Positions 25,074-36,592 of a stretch of DNA of 64,000 nucleotides are shown here, one piece after another (the stretch's first letter is position 1; every line of letters begins with the position of its first letter). The notes beneath the pieces were generated by a model. That model was not told where the DNA came from. It was given only the letters and a program-made list of their open reading frames with translations, and made no database searches. The stretch comes from Ascidia mentula (Eukaryota; Chordata; Ascidiacea; Phlebobranchia; Ascidiidae). The translations under genes were made by a program, and so were the position numbers. The DNA lies in NCBI GenBank assembly GCA_947561715.1, contig OX387201.1:21466001-21530000 (forward strand), written 5' to 3'.

Positions 25074-25290
25074 TAAGTGACATATGTCACCAAATCGAGC
25101 ATGTCACTATGCATGTCACCAAATTTCAGCATGTCACATTGCGTGTCACCGCATGTCACATTGCGTGTCACCAGTATGTCACATTGTGTGTCACCAACAT
25201 GTCACATTGCGTGTCACCAGTATGTCACATTGTATGTCACCAGTATGTCACATTGCGTGTCACCAACATGTCACTTTGTATGTTACGGAG
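25060..25290. repeat. Left subterminal TGTCAC repeat array
   Basis: At least fifteen TGTCAC motifs recur at roughly 10-22 bp spacing, mainly as alternating CATTGCGTGTCACC and AGTATGTCAC/AACATGTCAC words. The right end has a smaller equivalent (about 36451-36570, as GTGACATGCAAAGTGACA). Subterminal repeats of this type commonly serve as transposase binding sites; here that role is inferred. The frames open across this array are only the repeat read in different registers. Confidence 0.75.
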
Positions 25291-25291
25291 A

Positions 25292-26446
25292 GACACCAAA
25301 TTCAAAAACATTTAGTCTTGATGTAGCAATATATTTTAAGACATATAACTTATTACTTATTGTAGCTTGATGTGTATGTAATGAAGCTCACTTTCTGATG
25401 TTTTCGTTTTTACCTTGATGGATTAAACAAAAAACAACCATTTGGAAAAAACTTTTATTGGCAATGTTGCAATTGAAGGCAAATAAGAGCTACAGGGAAA
25501 GACAATACTGCGTTCAGTTAATTGACATAACTGCGATTTGCCTGGAGTTTACCTTTAACACAGAGCAACCCACCAAAATGCCCACCAACAAAAAATCATG
25601 AATAGTAATTCACTTTTCTGAAAATTAAATATTGTGTGACATCTACTTACAATAAAATAGTAAAGCATTTCGTTGCAATATAGTGGACAAATACTTGCAA
25701 GTTTTGTTAATGCAGATATTACATAGGAAAATCTAGGTTACAAAAATCACTGTAGTGTCATGATATTGCAGTACAAGCAGTAAAATAGAATGGGTTGAGT
25801 GCAAAACATGTGGAGCATATAATTGTACAGACAAACGCCAAAGCTAATAACGTGCTAGCAGACATGAGCAAACGTTTCGACCTTGCACACAACATGCCCG
25901 ACAAGCTTGTTTACCCCTTTCTGGGCATAGCCATTCATTCCTTCCATGTACAATGCTTGCTCATGTCTACTAGCACATTGTTAGCTTTGGCGATCTTTAA
26001 AAGAATGGGTTAAGGTTTGCAGTTTTGGTGTAAAATTTTAGCACCTTTTTGGGCAACATACATTGGCAGATTTTTATAATGCTGAGGTAAACACACTTGT
26101 AGCAGGTGATAGTATTCACTCATTTTCATCTTAGACAACATCCAGTTAATGCGCTAACAACACTTTGCAAAAGTTGGTGGATGTAAAGTGCCATTCCATG
26201 CTGAAAAATTCTATATTCATATACTACTAAAAGGAAGAATTATGAAATATATGGAAGAATTATGTGTGTACTAAACCATGTTTAAAGCAGTTTAAAGCTC
26301 AATAAATAGTATAAAAAATTAAAATTTTCATTGGTGGTAATGTCACAGCACAGTCAAAAATATAACATACACTTTCACATTTAACAAATCACATTTAGAA
26401 ACACGGAAGCATTTAAAATATCACACAATGGTAGATGTAGAAACGG
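25292..26446. other. Left non-coding part of the KDZ element
   Basis: AT-rich sequence between the subterminal array and the palindrome. Apart from the inverted repeat at 25836-25992 I see no feature or gene. Confidence 0.5.
25836..25992. repeat. 36-bp inverted repeat with 85-bp loop inside the KDZ element
   Basis: Bases 25836-25871 pair with 25957-25992 with about three mismatches. The transcript would form a long stem. No gene is recognisable around it. It may be a short foldback insertion or a structured regulatory segment of the element. Confidence 0.7.
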
Positions 26447-26824
26447 TATATACTTTTAGTTTGGGAAACAGTAGTCTTCTTGGAATCATTTCTAACTGCT
26501 ACCCCGACACCTGCATTATAAGGTTGCTTTATTACATAGGAATATGCAGTAAATATGGGGTGCTTCTAAGAAGACATTCAGCCAAGAGGAATCATAGGCA
26601 ATGGGCATAGGTGTGCCCACCATTCCTACAATGCTGAGGCTCAATGCCTACATTAACCGGTAAATACACACACAAATACAGATCTTAGGTGTGGTGTTTC
26701 TCAATTGAACTTTGCAACTATTATAGTTATATCCATATTCAAATTAACCATATTTTCACAACTGTGTAGTTTACTTACCATGTAATTTATAAGTAAAGTG
26801 GCATATCCAACATAACACTGCAAC

Positions 26825-27085
26825 TTGCACTTGAATACCCCAGTACAATACACCATTGCACATGCTCTTGTCATTCTGGAAAACTTTCATCCAGAATTGG
26901 TGAAAATCCAAAATATTCACATTGTTTCCCTTTTCCAAAAAATGATTGCAATCAGCCGTGTGTCACATGCAGATTTCCAAGTTGTAGATGATCTGCTAAA
27001 TCAAGAAGGTTTGAGGAAAATAACCCCCAAAGCTCCAATTTTATGTTTGTTTCATCTGCAGCAGGCAGGATTAAATACAAGCTAG
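26825..27085 (+). other. Reading frame in left palindrome arm
   Basis: An 86-codon frame from MHLNTPVQYTIAHALVIL to a stop. The mirrored frame in the right arm (27863-28150, minus, 95 codons) differs by a 27-nt in-frame segment and a few substitutions. Open frames preserved in both arms suggest a former exon, but I do not recognise the product and cannot exclude chance. Confidence 0.3.
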
Positions 27086-27862
27086 TAAGATGGGCACTAG
27101 CAGCATTTCACTACACAATAACTGTTTCTAAAGGCACCTCCTGATTTACTTACAAACATTAAAAGTTATGTGTCTGTTGTAGCCTACTGTTCACATGAGA
27201 AATTTTATTCCTCGAAATCGCCTATAACCTAAATCGTAGCATTCTAATTATCTTAATTCCACTAAATAAAATGATTTAGTTAGTAGTCGAGCCCTTTCTT
27301 GCTTCAAAACGTAGATATCAAAACACTGCAAGCAACAAAGTGGTAAACTACGCAAATTCAACCTGTTTGAAAAGTGACATGCAAAGTGACATACAGTTGT
27401 TGAGTTTGGTTGTGAACAACATGTCACATGTCACCACTAGGGGCGCTGTTGAGCTAAACCTAACATCGGTATGTCCATAAGTATGGATAAGTAGCTCAAC
27501 AGCGCCCCTAGTGGTGACATGTGACATGTTGTTCACAACCAAACTCAACAACTGTATGTCACTTTGCATGTCACTTTTCAAACAGGTTGAATTTGCGTAG
27601 TTTACCACTTTGTTGCTTGCAGTGTTTTGATATCTACGTTTTGAAGCAAGAAAGGGCTCGACTACTAACTAAATCATTTTATTTAGTGGAATTAAGATAA
27701 TTAGAATGCTACGATTTAGGTTATAGGCGATTTCGAGGAATAAAATTTCTCATGTGAACAGTAGGCTACAACAGACACATAACTTTTAATGTTTGTAAGT
27801 AAATCAGGAGGTGCCTTTAGAAACTGTTATTGTGTAGTGAAATGCTGCTAGTGCCCATCTTA

Positions 27863-28150
27863 CTAGCTTGTATTCAATCCTGCCTGCTGCAGATGAAACA
27901 AACATGAAATTGGAGCTTTGGGGGTTATTTTCCTCAAAACTTCTTGACTTAGCAGATCATCCACAACTTGGAAATCTGCATGTGACACACGGCTGATTGC
28001 AATCATTTTTTGGAAATGGGAAACAATGTGAATATTTTGGATTTTCACCAATTCTGGATGAAAGTTTTCCACACTTCCGGATTCTGGTGATGTTTCCAGA
28101 ATGACAAGAGCATGTGCAATGGTGTATTGTACTGGGGTATTCAAGTGCAA
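27863..28150 (-). other. Reading frame in right palindrome arm
   Basis: Mirror of the frame at 26825-27085, longer by nine codons (a repeat-like SPESGSVE insertion). No domain is recognised. The right-arm sequence carrying it is continuous with the palindrome, so it need not be an independent gene. Confidence 0.3.
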
Positions 28151-28525
28151 GTTGCAGTGTTATGTTGGATATGCCACTTTACTTAAATTACATGGTAAGT
28201 AAACTACACAGTTGTGAAAATATGGTTAATTTGAATATGGATATAACTATAATAGTTGCAAAGTTCAATTGAGAAACACCACACCTAAGATCTGTATTTG
28301 TGTGTGTATTTACCGGTTAATGTAGGCATTGAGCTTCAGCATTGTAGGAATGGTGGGCACACCTATGCCCATTGCCTATGATTCCTCTTGGCTGAATGTC
28401 TTCTTAGAAGCACCCATATTTACTGCATATTCCTATGTAATTAAGCAACCTTATAATGCAGGTGTTGGGGTAGCAGTTAGAAATGATTCCAAGAAGACTA
28501 CTGTTTCCCAAAGGAGTATACTATG

Positions 28526-29749
28526 GTATGTCACTTGTAAAATATGTTAGAATGCCGTTTGTAATGTACACATCTGTAGCTAGTTTGGGGACACATCGGG
28601 AGAATTGCATTATGCTTGCAGCAGCAGCAGCAGCACAGAAGTGCAATGTTGGCAGTTGAAGGTAAAGAAAAAGCTTGGCAATTAATAAAATTATTTTACT
28701 TTGTACAAGTAATCTATTAAAAGAAAAAATCTATAGGAAGTGTACAGTGCAACATCTCAAAGAGGTGCATATTAATAAAACCAAAATGTTTACACACCTA
28801 TAGTTGAACGAATTTAGTGCAAAGCTAGCCAATGAAAAATATTCTTCATAAATACCTTTGCTACAAAAGGAAAATAAATGGATTTGTACAAGGTTTTTGT
28901 GTTATTTACTGTTAATAATAGTCGTGTTTAACGGACTGAAACTGTCCGGGTTGCAATTTTTTGGCCTGTGCTGAGGCCGCATCACTTTTATAAAATTTAC
29001 TGATAATCTGTGCAAAAATAATTAACAAATATAATAACATACAAAACAAATTCGGATAATCCTTATTGTTAACCAAAAAACATCAAAATTGGCTGATTAC
29101 ATTTATGTTATGTGTTTCAGTATCACCACCACTAACATTAGAAATGTTTCAAGTGGAATACTGTTTCTCAACATATTTGCAGATGGTTAAGGTGGAATTA
29201 TGAAACAGCCAATTCCTGGATACTTTCTTGTGTTTCATCCTTGTGTTTCATCACTGTGTATCTCCTGTTCCAATTTTACTTCTAAATGAACAATGGTGCT
29301 CACCCTTTGTATTTCATGCAATTTATCAGTTGGACAATCCTTCCCCTATTTTGTTCATAAGCTTTTAAATGTTCGAATCATGGGTAACATTAAGGTTACT
29401 ATTTGTCATACACATATACAGCATGTTTTTTGCAATTTGTATTCCACACGTCAAAGACGGCAAATATCACAAAAAAAATCTGATTGGCTCAAATTTAATG
29501 AAGCAATTGATGCACATTCCTTGTGTGCCCATCTACCACATCCATCACACAATACCTGCAATGGTTAAAACATTTGTTGGAATTTATGTGTTGGGAGTAT
29601 TTCGCATCAAGTTACACAAAATAAATACCCATTCCACATTTCGCTTCTTTGATGCAGGCGGAATTTCATTGCTGCAGTTTATGCATAAATTTTTTACTGC
29701 ATTAATATCTAACATAAAATATTTAGTTTAGCCCTAATATAAAATGATG
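28526..29749. other. Segment between palindrome and transposase 3' end
   Basis: AT-rich, with a short (GCA)n run near 28618-28636. Two overlapping plus-strand frames at 29293-29731 have no recognisable motif and no supporting splice structure, so no gene is called. Confidence 0.45.
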
Positions 29750-32700
29750 CTATTTGAGGCACAAAATGACAACTGTACCAGAAGAATCTAATAATAGATT
29801 TCCAATTTCTATTCTATAATTGGCACAAGAAGCTTTGTCAGTTTTTGGAAAACTGTTGTTGTTAAGGAAATTCATAGCTTGCTGCAAAAAAAAATGTTTT
29901 TTAATCTCATTTCCTGCACAAGCACATGTAAATTTAGGTAATTTTATTACAATTGCCTACCTTCAAAACTAGTGGGCCACAGTTGTGTCCATCAATCTGT
30001 ACTGCATGTTTGTCGTAATTTACTTTCCACTCACCCAAACTTCGAATTTTTTTATAAAATTTGCACATTGATCTAAAAATTTGTACACAGCACGCCATTT
30101 GAAAACCGACCAGTAAGTAGTTCACATGGTGAAGCAAAGATATATATGTACATACATACATATGCACATAATAAAACTGTCAATCTACATCTACCTGACT
30201 ACCTCACACTGCAATAACTCTGTTTAATGCTATATTATTTAGGTATACAGTCCAAGGTTCTGAAAGCATTTCATACGAAATAAATAAAAACTTCCATACT
30301 TCCAGTTTTCAATTGTTTGGTCCGAATAAGAACGTTCATGTCCCAGGGGGTCATACATATGCATGATTTTTTGTTCATTATCTTTTATCTGAAACATTAC
30401 AACTTTAATATCTTAGAAATGTAAACAATTTCACCTTTTTACGAGAAGAATCCAGTGGTTTGAATTTACATGCAGTGGTGTAATAAATGAATTCTCCATG
30501 ATTGATTTTGCCTGCACGAAGTAATACAATGAAATATGTTTGACAAAGCGCAGAGAAGACTTATTTTTACACTAACCAGGGTTCTTGTAATCATTGTTCT
30601 AAATTTACCCTTCCACAGCCACGCAGTTGAATAGAGAGTGGATATGGCTTTGATTTTTTTCTGTACGACCCAGTACGTTATAAAAGTTTTCAAAAGAACA
30701 TTTAGCTGCTAGTCATATACATACAAGTTACTGGCTTTAATTTCAAAACAGGTCATTAGCTTTTACATTATCTTACCTCTTTACAGATCACTTCAACAAC
30801 AGCATCCATTATCTGCAGGCACAAAAAAAAGGTTTTAATTGATGACAATTTGTACATTTAACCTACTCTGTCATCAAGCCAATTGCCTTCAATCCCTAAA
30901 AGTGCTTTACTGTCAAATATCATATCTTCCACCACTGCCTCCACTCGATTTACATTACTTTTTTTTAGTGTATTCCATGCTTGTGATATGTCTAAACAAC
31001 TGCAATAGGTGATGATTCTGCATACCACTTTGCAAAACTCTACCTTCAAAATGGTGTGGTAATTTGTAAATATTTCTGGTACTGTCACACTTGGTTATAG
31101 TAACTGCACTGGATGCCTGCATGGAAGAAATATCTTTGTTCTGTTTAAAAGTAATGATTAATGTTTGTCATACAAATTTACTAAAGTAACCTTTTCTATC
31201 GCATCTGCACTGGATGCCTGCATGGAAGAAATATCTTCGTTCTGTTTAAAAGTAATGATTAATGTTTGTCATACAAATTTACTAAAGTAACCTTTTCTAT
31301 CGCATCTGCACTGGATGCCTGAATGGAAGAAATATCTTCGTTCTGTTTAAAAGTAGTGATTAATGTTTGTCATACAAATTTACTAAAGTAACCTTTTCTA
31401 TCGCATCTGCACTGGATGCCTGCATGGAAGAAATATCTTCGTTCTGTTTAAAAGTAATGATTAATGTTTGTCATACAAATTTACTAAAGTAACCTTTTCT
31501 ATCGCATCTGCACTGGATGCCTGCATGGAAGAAATATCTTCGTTCTGTTTAAAAGTAATGATTAATGTTTGTCATACAAATTTACTAAAGTAACCTTTTC
31601 TATCGCATCTGCACTGGATGCCTGAATGGAAGAAATATCTTCGTTCTGTTTAAAAGTAGTGATTAATGTTTGTCATACAAATTTACTAAAGTAACCTTTT
31701 CTATCGCATCTGCACTGGATGCCTGCATGGAAGAAATATCTTCGTTCTGTTTAAAAGTAATGATTAATGTTTGTCATACAAATTTACTAAAGTAACCTTT
31801 TCTATCGCATCTGCACTGGATGCCTGCATGGAAGAAATATCTTCGTTCTGTTTAAAAGTAATGATTAATGTTTGTCATACAAATTTACTAAAGTAACCTT
31901 TTCTATCACATCTGCACTGGATGCCTGCATGGAAGAAATATCTTCGTTCTGTTTAAAAACAACAGTTACCAAAAGTCAAAAATCACTGTTACACTATAAA
32001 GAGCAACCTTGTTCAATTTATCACTTTGAGCATTGTTCTTTCCAACAATTCTCCTGTCTACAAACAAAATTAGTCACACAAATTAGAAATTGCAATTTTA
32101 TTGGTATTGATGAAATGTACTAAACCAGGTAAAAGACAAAAAGTTATAATACCTTTCACAATTGGAGTTACAATTCCCAAACAGTCAGTTGTAATGTTTG
32201 AAAATCTCCTTTTTAGCTTTTTTACAAATTTTTCATTGATGTCTTGGTTACGCAGGTGTAGTGTAAGCCTGCTTATGAAAATGTAGTTCACAAAATTCAT
32301 TCCACACACTGAATACCTAAAATAATAAAAAATTAAAAAAATTTGTTGTTGTACTACAGGTAGTAGATCTTACCGATCCTTTGACATATCTGCATTTGTT
32401 TGCTCACAAATGCTTGTGTTTACCATTAAATTTGTGTTTTTAATGTCCCTGAATGTTGTTGCTGGACCACGTTTCTTGGATTTTATGTGAAAAGAATCAC
32501 AAAGACTGTAATGATTTTTGGAAGAAGAATGCATGTCCACTTTTACAGTTGGCAACATGCCCTCTTTCTCCAACTTTAAATTTTCATCATTCCATTCATA
32601 CAACATGCCATTGTATGGCCAAAACATATTGGCCAGTCTGTTTTCTCCATGCAAGGCAACCTTTTTTCATATGACATGTTTCAAATGTAAATAGGCCATT

Positions 32701-35700
32701 GCAACATAAAACACTCACCTGGGATGCAATGTCACAAATTATAAATTTTGGTCTTTGTGCAAATGACAAAAGTCCATCTATATAATCCCTGGCACTTTCC
32801 TGGCGCAGAAGGCATTTCATATACACACAAATTCCATGGATGCATCTAAAATGCACAATCCCACCTACAAGTGAATTACATCACAAAAACTTATAAAATA
32901 ATAGCTAAGTAATCTTTGGTTAAATTAAATTACTGTAGAACTGTGTAACCCACCTCCACATTTCTTAATGCTTCGAAATGCTTTCGGAAAAAAATCCTTG
33001 AAAAGAAGCAGTTCCATCAGCTCATTTATAATGTCGTCACTACTTCCATCACATTTAAGGCCAAATTCAGTGCACAACTGCTTAAGATTGTGGGCATTTC
33101 CCTGTATGAAAAATTTAGCAGTGGTCTGAGTCAATAAATAATTTTTAACAGCAGTAAAAAATGCAGTTATATTATTTTGTATACATCAGCAAGCACAGAA
33201 GTTTGCTTTAAAATTCAATAATATCATGTACATTGACAGTCTTGGTAATTTGTTTAGAGATGTTTTTTTCAATTTACTTTGTTTCCACTAAACAAACTGT
33301 TCATTATGTCTTCATGAGACAAATTCTTGTAAAAACTAGATTTTTGGCTTAATGGTTTTGCTTTGTTCAGAACATTTCCCTTTTTAAATTCTGTGTTGGG
33401 GATTTCATTCGAAATCCTTGATTTGTGTCCAATCCAGGGCGAAATTGTTTCGTAATTTATAGGTACCTTCCAAGGATTGTTCGAAGGGGCTATTACAAAA
33501 ATACAAACAAATTAACTAAGAAACATGCTAAACTATGTATTTGTACATGTGATTAACAGTACCAACCAATTCACAAATTTAGTAATTAACTAATTACTAA
33601 TTAACTATTACCGAAAAATCCTCTTCCTATAATCTCTTTTTCATATAGAAGCCACAGATTGTCCATGTTAACAGTTTCTTTCCATTGTGTTTGCACTTTT
33701 TTGACAGACTCAACTTGAACACACACAAAAAAGCACAGATAGGTTTTAGCATGGTTATGTGATGACAGTTATTTAGCACCTGGTCTTAAACAAGTGTTTT
33801 TCCAGTTACCATCTCCAACAATTATTATTGGATTATATCCACATTTGTGACACACAAAATTGTATTCAAGCTCTTGTAAAGCTACAAAATGGTACACACC
33901 ATTTCGTATATCGTTTACTGGTACACTTTTGTCGCCAAAAATTAACTTGAGGCTTCTTTCAACTGCGACATGATTCTGAAAGCGAAAAAGGTTTGCCAGA
34001 TCCCAGGATAAATGTTGCACAAAAATTACTGACTTTTATGCCTCTAACAAAATATGAGCAAAGCTTTGTTGTCAAAAATACTGAATTGTTGAAATTGTGA
34101 AAGCCACTTTTGTAATCCTGGAATCGAAACTTTATATCACATTTGTTACATTTTTTTCCAGCGACTTGAACATCTTCCAAGGACAAAATATGTGATAAGT
34201 TGTGCACCACAATATTATAAAAATTGTTTATTACTTTTCCAAATATTGCCGAAACCATACACAGTAGCATTAAATTCTCTTAACAATGTCAAAGAACTGA
34301 AGCAGGCTGGGCAGCTCTTTTCAGTGGCAATGAGTGGACCTAATGGTGGATTCTCATTCAGAAGTTCTGGAGGTAAATTTGCCGGAATTCTCTTGCATTT
34401 AAGATAATAATCCATCAAAAAATGGTCCGATTTTGATGGAGTAAAACCACCAAACCTACAAAAAGTCATGTACTTGTATCTGTTAATAATACTTTGTTAT
34501 TTTAGCACATTGACTACTGGATAAAATTCAAACCTGTCCCTTTCTTCTCTAAATATATCTCCCTGAAATTGCATCATATACCACTTTGCAACTGCTTCAT
34601 GTATACATGATCGATTGCATTTGGAAGTGGGACACTGGCAAGACCAGTAACCACTTGCCCTTTCAAATGAAACTCTAATCCTTTGCAGACGGCAAAAATA
34701 TTTCACCTGACCAGTATAGACAGAGTAATAAAATGTGTTTAGGCTGTAACCTAAACTTTGAAAATCTAGGTACACAACCAAGGGGGTGGACTCATTTTCA
34801 CTTGTGCTAAACATTTTTTCGACAGAATTTTTTGTTTCCTTTGATATTAAATGGATTTCCACCAACTTGTGCAAAAATTCTAGCTTTAACAGTTTTTTTT
34901 CCGTCTCCATTTGTGCATTTTCCAGTGCCCTCAAATGTTCGCATTCCAAGGATGGGTTGGATAAACCAATGGCATTCATTAGGTCCTGACATTCTGTATT
35001 GGAGCAAAATATCATTTGCTTGGCAATATTTTTTTGCACATGTATGGGTGCAGCCAATCCAACAGAAGATTTTGCTACAGCAAAAATCCCTCTGCTTTGA
35101 TCTATGGAAATGCTTGGAAATTTATTCTCCAGTATTTCATGATTTTGCTGGGCATGTCTTCGCAAAGACGAAAGATGATTGTAGCTTTTATCGCAGTGTA
35201 AGCAATTGTACAGTTTGTTTTGTTTGCTTCCTGCAAATTTGTTTACAATTTTATTAAATAACTGTGCTATTCATTATTGTTTTCTTTTAAATATGTTTCT
35301 TGCTCAAAAACCTTCTTGAACAACATTATGCCCTACCTTCACTCACTGTATTCTCTGACTTTGCAGTAAAAGTTTGTTGCTGTCCTTTGCATTTTTCTAA
35401 AACATAACTTCTGCTGCAATAAATACTTTATTCAAGTTGTGCATGTTGATTATCACTACACTTTAGTGCTTGTATACAGCAACCATGGGACATTGGTCTC
35501 TTAACACTTTTTCTTACAAGCAGTTTTCGGTAATTATTTACAACTGGTATTGGTAAAAACTAACTTATCTATAAAACATAATTTCCAGCAACATGGCCAA
35601 CCAATAACTTACTTATATGATTTTTGAAGTTAGGCATTCTAGTTATTATTTTTTTGCATTTTGGACAATGATAGTGACCTCGTTTTATTTTTTTGTCCGT

Positions 35701-35903
35701 GTAATCAATACACGTCTGGTCATAACACGGCATCTCTGCATAGATAAAAGTGAATGTCATAAATTGTCAATCTTCACAAAGCTTGTAGGGTATGTACCTT
35801 TTTTGTTATCCATTTCTTTGTTGCACAATTTGTATACCTTTAGCATTAATTTTATTTCAAAATCCACTGTATCACACAAAAGACAACAAAATTTTATATA
35901 CAT
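29750..35903 (-). CDS. KDZ/Zisupton-like transposase with SWIM, SAP and Ulp1-like protease regions
   Basis: Exons (5' to 3'): 35798-35903, 35613-35735, 34534-35230, 34235-34455, 34034-34173, 33780-33975, 33612-33713, 33278-33489, 32954-33101, 32719-32864, 32374-32660, 32153-32316, 32008-32057, nine mini-exons (31105-31948), 30867-31043, 30777-30812, 30577-30705, 30435-30511, 30300-30388, 29961-30072, 29750-29881; about 1262 aa. Order: C2H2 fingers (YNCLHCDKSYNHLSSLRRH), SWIM finger (CQCPTSKCNRSCIH), Cys-rich region, first acid in IIIVGDGNW, SAP-like NLKQLCTEFGLKCDG, second acid in FIICDIASQV, third in SICEQTNAD, 17-aa repeats, then Ulp1-like protease with NHW, YDPLG and QIDGHNCGPL supplying His, Asp, Gln and Cys. 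The 30435/30388 junction is one base out of frame with the splice sites I see. First exon and one or two acceptors are uncertain. Confidence 0.8.
31104..31957 (-). repeat. 101-bp tandem array of in-frame mini-exon plus mini-intron
   Basis: Nine units start at 31104, 31205, 31306, 31407, 31508, 31609, 31710, 31811 and 31912 (the outer two partial). On the transposase strand each is a 51-bp exon encoding NEDISSMQASSADAIEK and a 50-bp intron starting gttactttag and ending taaacag. Full exons are 31191-31241, 31292-31342, 31393-31443, 31494-31544, 31595-31645, 31696-31746, 31797-31847 and 31898-31948; a ninth (31105-31140) is shortened to 12 codons. Since 51 is a multiple of three and all join in phase 0, any number can be included or skipped. 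The 31306 and 31609 units share the same variants, giving a 303-bp higher-order repeat. Confidence 0.9.
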
Positions 35904-36555
35904 AATTATATATAAAATATATATATAATTGTAAGTCACACATAATTAAAATGGATCCTTGCAACACCTTATGCTTTTGGAATGCTAGATATCACCACCG
36001 AATACTTCATAACGTTTAAATGACCTAAACTTAATAATTGTGTACCTCATTCAAATGCCTCATTTAAATAACGGTATATAGCCTATTACAATTTAACACA
36101 ATGTCCAATATGTAGCTTTTTGAACCCTGTTTAATAAAAATGTATCAACATAACATAAGCTTGGACACAAATGTTTTAAATAATAGGCAGAACAAAAACA
36201 ATATAATAGTTCATTTGAAGTCATTGTATCGTGATGGTTGTCATCTTATTCGTATGCTGCAGGTAAGCAGTCAGTTATATGTCCAATGTTCTACTACATC
36301 TGCTCTGTCACCTTTGCGAAACCATTCTCTTTTGTCATAGAATTGAAAGTTCATCTTTGCAGCAATATGAGCAATTTGATGTATTGTTCTTATTTCTTCA
36401 AGGCTTAATTTCCACCTTTTTGATATCACCCAGTACCACAAACAAACAAACTGACATGCAAAGTGACACGCACCAACGGTGACATGCAAAGTGACATGCT
36501 GAAGTTTTGTGACACGTGAAGTGACATGCTTGGAAAAAGTGACATATGTCACCGT

Positions 36556-36592
36556 GTGACATGTGTCACGAAAACGGTTACAGCCCCTGTTG
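36556..36592 (-). repeat. Right terminal inverted repeat of the KDZ element
   Basis: On the minus strand it reads CAACAGGGGCTGTAACCG, a short spacer, then TGACACATGTCAC. It is the same length as the left end and best conserved at GTAACC and the TGACAC palindrome. Confidence 0.8.

Larger units (their letters stand above)
26447..28525. repeat. 2-kb palindrome inside the KDZ element
   Basis: The left arm, about 26447-27456, and the right arm, about 27492-28525, are inverted copies separated by a 35-bp spacer. They are highly similar, differing by scattered substitutions and a 27-bp indel. At the centre each arm ends in GACATGTCACATGTCACCACTAGGGGCGCTGTTGAGCTA or its mirror (27418-27456), resembling the transposon's own TGTCAC-rich termini. 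The arrangement looks like two element ends fused head to head, or an inverted duplication nucleated there. Confidence 0.85.
25037..36592 (-). mobile_element. 11.56-kb KDZ/Zisupton-like DNA transposon, apparently complete
   Basis: The element interrupts unit copy 3 and is flanked by an 8-bp target duplication AACTGGCA (25029-25036 and 36593-36600); removing it restores the sequence of copies 1 and 2 exactly. The ends are imperfect terminal inverted repeats of about 37 bp sharing GTAACC...TGACAC.TGTCAC. It contains subterminal TGTCAC repeats, a 2-kb palindrome and one large minus-strand gene with transposase, SWIM, SAP and Ulp1-like protease regions. Those domains plus an 8-bp duplication match what I recall of Zisupton within the KDZ superfamily. 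The assignment is by motif; a hAT or P element would not carry this protein. Confidence 0.8.

Noticed and set aside
25067..25370. Three overlapping 80-97 codon frames as a repetitive protein
   Set aside because: They are the TGTCAC subterminal DNA repeat read in all three frames; nothing protein-like is conserved.
29293..29731. Two overlapping plus-strand frames (91 and 120 codons) as an accessory transposon gene
   Set aside because: Frames overlap in different registers, have no recognisable motif and no convincing splice signals.
31104..31957. CRISPR-like array or ordinary minisatellite
   Set aside because: The units are contiguous and nearly identical with no variable spacers, and every unit aligns with exon and intron boundaries of the transposase.
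31872..32123. 83-codon plus-strand frame
   Set aside because: It is antisense to the transposase exon-intron series and spans the last repeat unit by chance.
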